Source of the DNA: Paragorgia papillata
Taxonomy: Eukaryota; Cnidaria; Anthozoa; Scleralcyonacea; Coralliidae
NCBI GenBank assembly: GCA_035771165.1
Contig: JAWNZC010000469.1
Location: 2,915,001 to 2,979,000, forward strand
Length of the DNA stretch: 64,000 bases
Reading direction: 5' to 3'
Position numbers and translations under genes: made by a program. Shown here one piece after another: positions 10,447-21,023 of the stretch. Under the pieces are notes generated by a model that was not told where the DNA came from, searched no databases, and saw only the letters and a list, made by a program, of their open reading frames with translations. Every line of letters begins with the position of its first letter. Within the stretch, counting starts at the first letter, position 1.

Positions 10447-11145
10447 ATTATTATGTAGAAGGCCTTCATCAACATTGAGCAAGCTGATGAGCAAATGTAT
10501 AGTGGAGTTTGAATAATTATTATGTAGAAGGCCTTCATCAACATTGAGCAAGCTGATGAGCAAATGTATAGTGGAGTTTGAATAATTATTATGTAGAAGG
10601 CCTTCATCAACATTGAGCAAGCTGATGAGTAAATGTATAGTGGAGTTTGAATAATTATTATGTAGAAGGCCTTCATCAACATTGAGCAAGCTGATGAGCA
10701 AATGTATAGTGGAGTTTGAATAATTATTATGTAGAACGCCTTCATCAACATTGAGCAAGCTGATGAGCAAATGTATAGTGGAGTTTGAATAATTATTATG
10801 TAGAAGGCCTTCATCAACATTGAGCAAGCTGATGAACAAATGTATAGTGGAGTTTGAATAATTATTATGTAGAAGGCCTTCATCAACATTGAGCAAGCTG
10901 ATGAGCAAATGTATAGTGAAGTTTGAATAATTATTATGTAGAAGGCCTTCATCAGCATTGAGCAAGCTGATGAGCAAATGTATAGTGGAGTTTGAATAAT
11001 TATTATGTAGAACGCCTTCATCAACATTGAGCAAGCTGATGAGTAAATGTATAGTGGAGTTTGAATAATTATTATGTAGAAGGCCTTCATCAACATTGAG
11101 CAAGCTGATGAGCAAATGTATAGTGGAGTTTGAATAATTATTATA
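10447..11145. repeat. 69-bp VNTR, about 10 copies (unit A)
   Basis: About ten near-identical 69-bp units (…GTAGAAGGCCTTCATCAAC…GAGCAAGCTGATGAGC…). It lies in the DHX16 intron, right at the polypyrimidine side of exon d. Because 69 is divisible by 3, open frames run through it, but they are repeat translations. Confidence 0.95.
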
Positions 11146-11214
11146 GGCCAGCCAGCTGAGGTGGAGAATAATGATCTAGGTGCTATTCCAAGTGACGAAC
11201 CATACCGGGGCCAG

Positions 11215-11291
11215 TAGAGAAAAACTCGCACTAGAAAACCGAAGGTCGCGGCTTCGAATCCCAGCGGCGGTCAAGTCGAGTTTTTCTCTAT
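11215..11291. repeat. Hairpin with tRNA B-box-like core, unit A
   Basis: The arms TAGAGAAAAACTCG and CGAGTTTTTCTCTA flank a core with GCTTCGAATCCCAGC. The core resembles a T-arm/B-box, intact as GGTTCGAATCC in unit C. There is no A-box or cloverleaf, so this is a tRNA-related relic and not a tRNA gene. Confidence 0.6.
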
Positions 11292-11855
11292 AATAATAAT
11301 AATAATAATAATATGCGTTTATTAAAACTCTATGCAGCATAGCTGAATTACGAGTTTATTAATAGGGATAATACAGGTTATAGGATGATAATACTTACAA
11401 GTTATGGAATTTAAAATCTATAAGTTTTTGTAAATTTATAAAAGTGGACCATGCATGCCACTTGTATTCAAGTATATAAAGGTAATATTAATATTTACAT
11501 GTTATAAAATTTGAAAATCTATCAGTTTTTATAAAGTTTGTAAAAGTAGAACGACTTGCAGATCTCAAGTTATGTGTATGACTAGTACTAGTACAATTAT
11601 TATAGTTAAAAAGTTGTTTAAGAGGTCCAGTTAATTTATTGTCTTTTGCAAATTTCTTACATATTTCGTCTCTTCTCTTAACTAATGTTTCGAGACCAGC
11701 TCTAATCATATGAGGTATCAGGATTAATTATTGTCATTGCTCTCTTTTGTACCCTTTCTATTTTGGCACTTAAGTAGTCAGGGATTGCAGACCACACTGG
11801 GGCTGCATACTCGAGAATTGGTCTGACTAAACTGCAATATACCGTTATACCGTTA
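11292..11855 (-). mobile_element. 5'-truncated non-LTR retrotransposon, unit A
   Basis: Read on the minus strand, the sequence encodes the end of a reverse transcriptase ORF (CSLVRPILEYAAPVW, then IERVQKRAMKI) and ends with AATAAACGCAT followed by an ATT-repeat tail. It is 5'-truncated, as is usual for LINE insertions. An 11-bp deletion relative to unit C breaks the frame. Confidence 0.8.
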
Positions 11856-11938
11856 TACTCACCCGGTGTGGTTCGTCACTTGGAGTAACACCTGATTAAC
11901 TTGCGTAGCCAGCATTCGGGGAGGGGGGAGCTTGAGTT

Positions 11939-12265
11939 AAAGAGCGAGAGAAAGAATAGGGTGAAGAGCGAGAGAAAGAATAGTGTGAAGAGCGAGAGAA
12001 AGAATAGGGTGAAGAGCGAGAGAGAGAATAGGGTGAAGAGCGAGAGAAAGAATAGGGTGAAGAGCGAGAGAAAGAGTAGGGTGAAGAGCGAGAGAAAGAA
12101 TAGGGTGAAGAGCGAGAGAAAGAATAAAGTGAAGAGCGAGAGAGAGAATAGGGTGAAGAGCGAGAGAAAGAATAGGGTGAAGAGCGAGAGAAAGAATAGT
12201 GTGAAGAGCGAGAGAAAGAATAGGGTGAAGAGGATACAAATAAGGGTGAAGAGGATACAAATAAG
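11939..12265. repeat. 24-bp minisatellite (GTGAAGAGCGAGAGAAAGAATAGG)n, unit A
   Basis: About 12 copies of a purine-rich 24-bp unit, ending in two variant copies with GGATACAAATAAG. Both strands are open because the unit is a multiple of three; these frames are not genes. Confidence 0.93.
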
Positions 12266-12283
12266 GATGGCGAGCAGACGTTA

Positions 12284-13345
12284 TTGTTTGAGTTTCCTCA
12301 CTTTTTTCTGATAATTGTGCGACTCTGGCTGTTTTTCTCTCAGATTTATTACTCTGATGACAAATATACGGATGTTCTATTTCCATCAAGAAGAATTAGG
12401 CCCAATGAAAGCTTCGAAAGACTTGCCTGGAAGCTTTTCAAGCCAAACGTCAACGAGTGGCAGTTGGTTTCTAACAATACGATCAAGCCACGCTCGTACC
12501 GTGATTTTACAAGCCACAGTGGATATGCAGTTGGCCTGCTTCTCCTATGTGGAGATGTCGCCACTCACCCTGGTCCTACCGGCCACAAGCAAGAAACTAG
12601 CATGAAGTGTCTTGCAATAAACGCCAGAAGCTTAAAGAGCTTTCATGTCTCTACCGAATTTGGGGTGTCAAGAACCGTATACAATCTCCATCGCTTTCAG
12701 GAGTTGGTCTATACAGGAGATTTTGAGATCGTCTCTGTTAATGAAACATGGCTAAATAGAGATATTGATAGTTCAGAGCTCCTTCACAGTGACTATTCTA
12801 TCTACAGAAAGGATCGGTCTAATAGACGCGCTGGAGGAGTTTTTAATTGCGATAAAGTCAAGTGCCTTTCAAACCGTGACTGAGTTCCCGATGGCCGAGG
12901 AACTGCAGGAACTAGAGATGGTATCGGCAGCAGTAACGACAATATGCAATCAGAAGATATTATTTTGTTCTTGTTATCGACCCCCGGATTCCGAACCTAG
13001 TTGGGTAGATTTGTTCAACAATTTTTTAAACCAGGTTTGTGATCAGTTCGATAATATTGTAATTAGCGGCGACATAAATCTACCAAACATCCCATGGGAC
13101 TTCGTGGATAGCACTACAGGTGCAAACGAACTCTCGTTCATTGAAGCGCTAAATGACCATTTTCTGGTGCAGATCAATTCCACGCCGACGCGTGGCAACA
13201 ATATCCTAGATGTCATAATAACAAGCGCTCCAGACCATGCTAGAGTGACGGAGGTTTTGTCGCCCGACGAAGCTGGTGTTTTTACAGACCACCACGTCAT
13301 AATATTCCGAGTTCGACACCTTTTTAAAAGCGCCTATAAAAATTA
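12284..13345 (+). pseudogene. LINE endonuclease region (frameshifted)
   Basis: The first segment contains LLLCGDVATHPGP, a degenerate 2A-like sequence of the kind seen at the start of some CR1/L2-type ORFs. Apurinic endonuclease motifs follow: NARSL, VSVNETWL and YRKDRSNRRAGG. At about 12840 one extra T shifts the frame. The next segment continues with CYRPPDSEP, VISGDINLPNIPW, LDVIITS and TDHHVIIF. At about 13338 an extra A causes a second shift and a stop. The intended protein is clear, but no uninterrupted frame covers it. Confidence 0.82.
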
Positions 13346-13469
13346 ATAGGTACGTCTACGATTATAAAAAAGGTAACTTTTCTGGCTTGCGTACTGCACT
13401 CATATCAGTTGATTTAAGTTCGGTTGTGGACCACGAGAGCATAGATGATGACTGGCAGAACTGGAAAGA

Positions 13470-15590
13470 TTGCTTCCTGGCAGCCGTCAAAGACTATATT
13501 CCATTAAAAAAAATGAGGGTCGCAGCTCCGTTCCGTGGATTGATGGCCCAATTCTCAATCTAATTAAGAAAAAGAATGCTCTTCGTCAAAAACTTAAATC
13601 AAGACCATCCGCCGGTTTAGCCGGGAGATTTAGGATTTTGCGTGCGGAAATAAAAAAAATGCTTAGAGAAAGCCGAGAGAGGTACCTTGATTCCCTTAAC
13701 ACCAACATTAAGACCAATCCTAAGCGCTTCTGGTCAGTCTTGAAATTAAACTCCAAACACCATCACGTCCCTGATTTTGTGTCAGCAGCCAATGTCACCA
13801 ACCCAGCCGCTGACCTGACACATAACCTACCAAGAACGAGTGCAGATACCCCTGCGGGAATAGCTGATCTGTTTAACAGGTACTTTACCTCAGTATTTAC
13901 AACTGACGACCCAGTAGAGGAGAGTGTGAGCGAACCCATGGATGTTGTTATGGCCGATCTAACCCTTACATCAAACGAAATTCAAGCAGCACTTGAAGCT
14001 CTCGACGTTAGCAAAGCTACCGGGCCGGACGAAATTCCAGCCAAGCTACTTAAAGAAACTGCTTCGGTTATTGCACCATCCCTTTGCAAGCTTTTTAACA
14101 AATCACTACAACTGGGGTCTTTACCAAGTGAATGGAAACTAGCAAATGTTGTCCCTGTGTATAAAAAAGAAAAGAGGGAATATGTTGAAAATTATCTCCC
14201 TATCTCACTTTTGTCAATTGTATCTAAAATATGTGAGCGTTGTGTATTGAATAACATCAAAGACCACCTGTACCAGCTAATCTCAACATGTCAACATGGG
14301 TTCCTCACCGGAAAATCGTGCGTAACTAACCTCTTGGAGGCTCACGATTATATAGGTTCATTATTAGACAACGGCAGTCAGATTGACACCGTATATCTTG
14401 ATATGTCAAAGGCATTCGACAAAGTCAGCCACAAGTGCCTCATACACAAGATGCGAATCTCTGGGTTTGGCGGTAACTTGCTCAGGTGGTTTCATTCGTA
14501 TCTTAGTGGTCGCCGTCAACGTGTCACGGTACTCGGCGCCACTTCGCAGGAATTTCCTGTCAGTTCGGGAGTGCCTCAAGGATCAATATTGGGACCAGCT
14601 CTTTTTCTGTTATATGCCAACGACCTCCCCGAAGCTATTGGTAATAGCCGAGTGACGATGTTTGCCGACGATACGAAAATCGTAAAGGAAATTAAGAGCT
14701 TAGATGACGTTGCTCTTCTCCAAATGGACCTTCAAAACGTAGAAACTTGGTCAAGATCAACTGGTCTGTTTTTCAATGAGACCAAATGCAAATTACAACG
14801 CATTACTAGGAAGATCAAGCCCGTCGTGTCTTCATATAAACTTAATAACATTCCGATAGTATTAACCGACGTAGAAAGAGACCTCGGCGTCTGGGTAACA
14901 AAAGACCTAACATGGAATAAGCAAGTATACGAACAATCTGCACGCGCAAATAAACTCCTAGGTTACATTAAGAGAAACACTAGGTCCATCCAAAAAACCA
15001 CCATAAGGCGTACATTGTACCTAGGCTTAGTGCGTTGTCACCTTGGTTACGCCACACAAATTTGGGCGCCACAATCTATTGAACTCATTAATAAGCTAGA
15101 GCGCATACAAAGACGCGCAACAAGATATATATTGAATTTACCTTACTCCTCTACCGTAGATTACAATATTAGGTTACAATCGTTGCATCTCTTACCTATT
15201 TGTTATTGGCATGAGTTTTTAGACATGACCTTGTTTTTTAAGATAACACATGGTCTTGTTAAAGTAGACTCCTCTGTACTTCCTATTGTACGTAATACTA
15301 GACCTACTAGATCATCTACTAGCAATATCACCAAGTTTATCCCGCGTAAATGCAAAACCACTACTTACCAGAGATCCTTTATTGTTAGAACTTGTAGAAT
15401 CTGGAATTCTCTTGCTGATGAACTAAACTTTAGTATGGACAACTTAGATCTATTTAAATCAGTTGTATTCAACTATTACAAGACATCCCTAGTGACATAC
15501 AACCCTGATAACCCGCGCACCTTCAAGACGGTCTGCCTGAAGTGTAACTGTGCACGACCGCTTATTCGTCCTATTACTTGCTGCATGTGA
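13470..15590 (+). pseudogene. LINE reverse transcriptase ORF (intact RT part)
   Basis: The open frame of about 700 codons carries RT fingers (ANVVPVYKK, NYLPISLLS), palm (VYLDMSKAFDKVSHK, SGVPQGSILGPALF), the catalytic FADD box (MFADDTKIV) and thumb (YATQIWAPQS, LERIQRRATRYIL). The RT itself is uninterrupted. It is separated from the upstream endonuclease by frameshifts, the last in an A run near 13510. NYLPISLL has Leu where NYRPISLL is usual. Both facts suggest an immobile but fairly young copy. Confidence 0.9.
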
Positions 15591-15734
15591 TTTTATGTTT
15601 GTTTGTTTTTTGTGTATATCTAGTTATGTTATTTGTACTCGGGCCTGCAGTAATTGGCTTCGGCTGTTGCGGTGACCCTGCCACGTATTATTTGTTATTG
15701 TTATGTTCTGTATTATTGGCGAATTTAATAAAAT

Positions 15735-16240
15735 TAAAACCACTACCATCCTCATCATCACCACCCACCACTACCATCATCATTATCACCACCACCACCG
15801 CCCATCACTACCATCATTATCACCACCATCATCATCACCACCACCACCACCACCCACGACTACCATCATCATCATTATCACCATGCACCACCATCAATCA
15901 TCATCACCACCACCACCACCCACCCACGCACCACTACCATCATCATCATCATTATCACCACCACCACCGCCCACCACTACCATCATCATTATCACCACCA
16001 CATCATCATCACCACCATCATCATCACCACCATCATCATCACCACCACCCACCCACCACTACCATCATCATTATCACCATGCAGCATCATCAATCACCAC
16101 CATCATCATTATCACCATGCAGCATCATCACTACCATCATCATTATCACCATGCAGCATCATCAATCACCACCACCATCATCATCACCACCATCATTATT
16201 ATCACCACCACCCACCACTACTATTACCACCATACCACCA
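15735..16240. repeat. ACC/ATC microsatellite, unit A
   Basis: Imperfect CAC/CAT/CACCAC repeats of about 500 bp between the LINE 3' end and the Harbinger-like element. A short ACC tract continues on the other side (about 16980-17070), so the element inserted inside the microsatellite. The His/Ser/Pro/Thr-rich frames are artefacts. Confidence 0.93.
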
Positions 16241-16243
16241 TAA

Positions 16244-16976
16244 AGCCTGGTTTCCATATAGTCATAATTATTGTAATTCAGTCGACGATTGATCGGCGAT
16301 TATTTGCGATATTTCACAACAGTCGTGTTTCCATTCGCTCGGACTCAGGACTTCTCGGTTTTCATGTTCAAATGAGCTAAATATAGTATTCAAAAACTGG
16401 ATGACTAAAACTTCATTTGTGATCACTCCTACAGTATATATATAACAATATAGCAAGCATTACAGTCGTTGGCACCTAATCGTGTACACCGCCCGTCAAA
16501 ACATGTTCTAAATTTAAGCCAAAGTTAACTGTTTTGAAATCAACACCGTGGGATTGGCGAGACGTGATTGGCTAAGGGCACATTCACGAATGAAAACCTA
16601 ATACGTTTGCAAGGAAAACATTTAACTTTGACGTTGATATAAAACATGTTTTGACGGGCGGTGTACACGCTTAGGTGCCAACGACTGTATTTGCCAGTTC
16701 AGTAACTTTGCCGTTTGGGTCTCATGTTTCGTGAACGTTAAGGACATTTGCGAACGTTGAGTTCAGAGCTTGGCACTCAAGTCTTCAACTTAGTCATTTG
16801 GTAGACATCTTTAACAAAATCCAGGTTTTGTTGCAGGAATTTGGCCGGTTTTTGTAAATAATTTTGTGCTTTACGTTGCAAAAATCTAGCAAAAAATCAC
16901 CGACTGTCGGCGATTGATGTTTCCATTAACTGCTGTCGCATCGGCGACTGAATTACAACTATATGGAAACCAGACT
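16244..16976. mobile_element. Harbinger-like non-autonomous DNA element, unit A
   Basis: Terminal inverted repeats start AGCCTGGTTTCCATATAGT on both ends and extend for roughly 50-60 bp. The flanking triplet TAA is duplicated (16241-16243 and 16977-16979). A 3-bp TAA target and no coding capacity fit a PIF/Harbinger MITE. A second MITE is nested inside. Confidence 0.82.
16463..16687. mobile_element. Nested 225-bp mariner-like MITE, unit A
   Basis: Inverted repeats of about 45 bp begin CAGTCGTTGGCACC and are flanked by TA on both sides, as for Tc1/mariner elements. It sits wholly inside the Harbinger-like element, so it inserted later. Confidence 0.85.
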
Positions 16977-18334
16977 TAATTACCTCCACCACTATTGCGA
17001 CCATAAAACCACCATCACCACCACCATCATTACCACCACCATCATTACCACCACCATTACCATCATCATTTATTGACAAACTTTATTGGTATACTAAATC
17101 TTATAATGTTATTAAATCAAAAACTCTATTTAATATACAATTAAGAACTACAAGTTAAAATTTAATTATTTACAAGAGCAACAATGCTTGCACAGTCCAT
17201 GATTTAATATTCCTATAAGTAATTCTTGTTTTCTAATATTAATCATCACAAAGGAATATTGTCAATAATCATGTGAGTAAATATTTTTCAAATTACTATA
17301 TAGCTAATCATATTAAAAATTATCATTCTGTATTTCTGAACTTCTTAAGAAGTTATTGCACTCCTGTCATTGCATATTTATCAGCGTTTGTTAATCAGTA
17401 AATATTAAAATATTATTTTGATTTAAGAAAGACCTTTATAATAAAGCCTTAATTTCCAAGGCACTGGCCACTCAACTTATTTCTCGGGCACCAACATTTA
17501 TTATAAAATAAACTAGGCTACAGTAGCTGAGGTTGTTTCTTCAATGTATGTTGTTAATTGCATGTTACTTTTTTGCTTTACACTGCTAAATAACTAAGTA
17601 TGTTTAAGTAGTAACAGTTGATATTTTACTATAAAGATTAAGTAAAACACAACAAAACCTACCTAACTTTTGAAGTTGAAAGAAACATAAACGTGTTTAA
17701 AAATAAGCCGTTAAAATGTTGTTTTTCAACTTCGTAAAAACATATAACAAACTGCGAGAAATGCCTCTTAACAGACTTCAGTTAAAGTCAAATAATTTTC
17801 CAAAAGGCTTCTGGAGGAATCGCGTTTTCCGTTCGCGATATTTTTCAATTGGTGCTCTCCTTTTGAAATTTCTAGATCCGCTCCTAAGAGCTTTAGTTTG
17901 TGATGTTTTCTGTGTGCTGTTGCACGTTTTAAATTTTTGTTAAACTTTCTTTTTCTTTTCCTTTTGTTTTTCTTTACTCTGTAAGAGTTAGAACTGGGAT
18001 TATATAGAGTAAGGGTTATAAGACAACGTTTTAGGGTTGGTTGGGATAGGATTTTGTTCAACGACATGACCTAGGTTCTTTATAAGCGTAAACAATTGAG
18101 TGCTGCGTACGTAGTGTTTTGGATAATAGTAAAGTGAAAAGGTAGCAAACTGCCGAGATTTCAGAAACGAAATACTGACGTTTCGAGCGCAGCCCTGCAT
18201 CAGAGTTTACTTAAGAAAACTGATAAAGGGTACCACTCGAACTGACATCAGTTATTCGTTACTGTCATAAAAGGCTCTGCTCGAAACATCAGTTTTTCCT
18301 TTTTAAAATCTCGTCAGCTTGTCATCTTTTCGTT

Positions 18335-18514
18335 TTATTAAGCCTGTTTTCCAGTCATGGCAGAAACTGGCTTGCAGCTCGAAGCGAGTACTTGCATCTA
18401 ATTAAAAAGAAGTCAGAGTGAAAAACAAGCACTGTGAGTTAGTTTTAATTAGATGTAAGTACTCGCATTGAACTGCGAGTCAGTTTCTGCCATGACTGGA
18501 AAAGAGGCTTTATA
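18335..18514. repeat. Inverted repeat with ~75-bp arms, unit B
   Basis: Copy of the same hairpin as at 1111-1290, with a few base changes in the right arm. Confidence 0.78.
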
Positions 18515-18788
18515 GGTTCTGCTTAGTCTGCTTGGCAGAGATCTCTTCGGCTCCAACACAAGGAATAGCAAGTTTAGAATATAGAGGGCCTTACAGCCAA
18601 TGTAGTAAACTAGAAATACAAATCGAAAATGTTTAAAAGGTTGGTGTACTGCTGACTTCAAATACTCATGAAGGAGGACTAACGTTTTTAGCGTAGGTCC
18701 TTCGTCAAAGAGAAATGTGTACTGAAATAAACGTATGTACAATATTCATTTAAATTTCACTACACTGTTCTTTGTTTCTCTCCCTCGC

Positions 18789-18793
18789 TCCCC

Positions 18794-18827
<34 letters not shown>

Positions 18828-18882
18828 TTCTTTCTCTTTCTTTCTCTTTCTTTCTCTCTCTTTCTCTCTCTTTCTCTCTCTT

Positions 18883-18913
<31 letters not shown>

Positions 18914-19091
18914 CTTTCTCTCTCTTTCTCTCTCTTTCTCTCTCTTTCTCTCTCTTTCTCTCTCTTTCTCTCTCTTTCTCTCTCTTTCTCTCTCTTTCTC
19001 TCTCTTTCTCTCTCTTTCTCTCTCTTTCTCTCTCTTTCTCTCTCTCTTCTCTCTCTTCTTTTCTCTCTCTTTCTCTCTCTTTCTCTCTCTT

Positions 19092-19131
<40 letters not shown>
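18789..19131. repeat. Expanded C/CT (TTTCTCTC)n tract, unit B
   Basis: The position that holds about 50 bp of C/CT in other units has grown to about 340 bp, mostly 8-bp TTTCTCTC repeats ending in pure CT. Frames over it translate to Ser/Leu/Phe or Arg/Glu repeats and are not genes. Confidence 0.92.
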
Positions 19132-19133
<2 letters not shown>

Positions 19134-20370
19134 GAAGGATCTTCGCTCAAAACGGTTAGATCTGCTTCATGAGTATTTCAGCTGTACACCAACTTTTTAA
19201 AAGAATCCCCCGACTGTTTGAACAAGTACACATCAAAATGTTGGCAATGTCGTCTATCTTGAAAATGCGTTGAATTTTATCATTTTACCATCTTGAATGA
19301 TGACGTGAAATGGTTGCAAGCGAAGAGCAGCATGACTACTAGACGTGATTGTTGAAAAATATTATATTTCGATGGCTTCAGACTGACTTTTCTCATAATA
19401 AGAAGCATAATGACCTTTTGATTTAAAACTGATCTAAGATTAGAGAATTAGGATTAGAGGGTTAGGATTAGTATTGTCACGATGTCACTGTGAGGTCAGT
19501 AAACCAATTTCTTGCCTGGTTGTTTTCGTGTTTTATTCAACTCTTTTTCGTCGGTGGATATTCCCAGCGAGGAGTAAAATCGTCTGGCGTTAGCCCAGAG
19601 TAAAATACGTAAGACTTGAGAGTCGAATGCCGCTTAGAAATGGTTAAGAGAAAGGTGTGAAAGTTAACTTTTTTCCCTCTAAAACGTTTTCCAGTGTAGA
19701 TTTGTGCTTCCTTCTAGTTCCTTGCATAGCTCTAGTGTCAGTGCTGATAATTGAAAAGTTTGTTTTTTTTTACATTCGCAGCGTGTCTGTATCTGCCATC
19801 CGGAGAAAAATTAGATTTACCGTAAAAAGTGCAAACTTAATCCGAATTAGATTTTCAGAACTTACTAGGACAAATATTTCTTCGCTCCTGAGAACTTTGA
19901 ACTAATACTTTTCAATACTAAAGAGTAACACCAGGACTGAGGAAAGAACTAAAGAATAAAACACAAATCTACACCGCAAAATGTTTTAGAAAGGAAAGAT
20001 GTAATTTTTTATAGCTTTTTCCTATCAAGTCACGTCAAATTTCGATGTTCCAGACTTTTAGTTTTAGATAAATTTAAAAAAAACAAAAACATTAAAACAA
20101 TCCGATCTAGCAGTCATTGACAGTCATGCTACTATTTAGTTTGACGTCATTATTCAAGATGGCGCCACTCGTGGTGAAATTAGCTTATACTCGCACATAA
20201 TCTTTTTGAAAAGTAAGTTATTTTTAAATTTCTTACAAGGCATTTTCAAAATAGACGAAGACGTTGATAACATTTTGTTGCCAACTTGTTCAAATAGTCG
20301 GAGATGCCTTTTTGACATTTTCGATTGGATTTTGATATGAGCGTGCGTAATGTGTTATCAGCGGTATTAC

Positions 20371-20681
20371 TCAGTAAAATACTTCTATTTCAGTTGGAGT
20401 AAAGTTGTGACTTCCAGCCAGAAGAGATTTGGTTTGTGCAGAGCCACGTTGGTATCCTGGGGGTAATTGATATGAGTAGCCAAGGTTGGAGTATGATTGT
20501 TGATTGTCATTGGAGTTATCACTGATGTAGAAATCATGACCTCCACAAAAGGTTGGTCCGTAGTTAGGATGGCTGACGATTGCATGTTGCTTGCTGTGAG
20601 CGTCGCATTTGAATGCAGGTATGTCGTCTTTATTTTTTAACGAAAACAAAAACGAGGAGTTGGACTGTTTCCAACCTTCAC
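20371..20681 (-). pseudogene. TRIM-TLDc copy B, exon 3 (TLDc C-terminal half)
   Basis: An open 311-bp exon with acceptor TTTTATTTCAG and the frame FLFSLKNKDD ... GPTFCGGHDFYISDNSN ... LPPGYQRG ... FTPTEIEVFY, stop TGA. It has a Cys in the variable loop not seen in the other copies. It is intact by itself, but exon 2 of this copy has a stop, and the intron between them has been lengthened by the 3.1-kb TIR element. Confidence 0.8.
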
Positions 20682-21023
20682 CTGAAATAAAATGTAAAAC
20701 ATTTACTCCATGTGTTCATCATATTTTCCTTTACTTCATCATTGACTTTAAAAAACATTTTAAAACAAAACAAAGAAAATTTTTAAAACAGTTCTGTCAT
20801 TGAATTCTCTTGAATGTACAGTTTTAGCAGAACATTATAATTTTCTACATGTTTGATATAAAATACAGAAATATAGAAAAAAAATTCAACTTCTAAAAAC
20901 TAAAGTAAGGTTTCATTTGTTTAAAGTGTATATTTACTACTAAATATACTAATATGTTGTAATTACAATTAAATATACTATTATAATTATTTCTTTCACT
21001 ACTCTAAATTATTTTATTGTTAT

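Larger units (their letters stand above)
11150..11915. mobile_element. Inverted-repeat-bounded composite insertion, unit A
   Basis: Imperfect inverted repeats (core CCAAGTGACGAACC) at about 11175-11210 and 11861-11895 enclose a small tRNA-like hairpin and a 5'-truncated LINE. Unit C has the same structure at 44175-44930. It looks like a DNA element invaded by a LINE, but no target duplication is clear. Confidence 0.5.
12266..15735 (+). mobile_element. CR1/L2-like non-LTR retrotransposon, nearly full length
   Basis: One plus-strand element encodes an APE-type endonuclease followed by a reverse transcriptase, with a 3' end of GAATTTAATAAAATTAAA running directly into the ACC/ATC microsatellite. 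The order EN-RT, the motifs and the short non-poly-A tail place it in the CR1/L2/Jockey group; the exact clade is not assigned. Three single-base changes in T or A runs break the frame. The 5' end meets the minisatellite and is not clearly defined. It is found only in unit A, so it inserted, or was brought in, after that unit arose. Confidence 0.88.
1..17224. repeat. Segmental duplication unit A (left end open)
   Basis: First of five head-to-tail units, recognised because the sequence at position 1 recurs at 17225, 31031, 52837 and 62012 in the same order with the same internal landmarks: a hairpin, a C/CT tract, TLDc exon 3, an inverted repeat, TLDc exon 2, and the RING exon. Unit A is enlarged by a DHX16 tail block (8.4-12.3 kb), a CR1/L2-like LINE and a Harbinger-like element. 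Its left edge is of the same type as units B and E. Confidence 0.9.

Noticed and set aside
10447..11145. Hammerhead ribozyme in the 69-bp VNTR (contains CTGATGA)
   Set aside because: No GAAA or matching stem II/III follows on either strand.
10354..11231. Minus-strand frames of 250-284 codons with a 23-residue repeat
   Set aside because: The 69-bp VNTR is divisible by three. The frames lie in a DHX16 intron and join exon d in the wrong frame.
11215..11291. tRNA gene on either strand (also 44245-44320)
   Set aside because: Only a T-arm-like GGTTCGAATCC is present; no A-box, anticodon arm or acceptor pairing can be formed.
11901..12389. Lys-Ser-Glu-Arg repeat frame and its Leu-rich complement (also 44975-45298)
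   Set aside because: 24-bp minisatellite without stops on either strand; no unique coding sequence.
15578..16380. His/Ser/Pro-rich frames (also 29471-30196 and 60594-61186)
   Set aside because: ACC/ATC microsatellite translations that run on into a MITE.
18735..19200. Ser/Leu/Phe and Arg/Glu repeat frames
   Set aside because: CT microsatellite translation.
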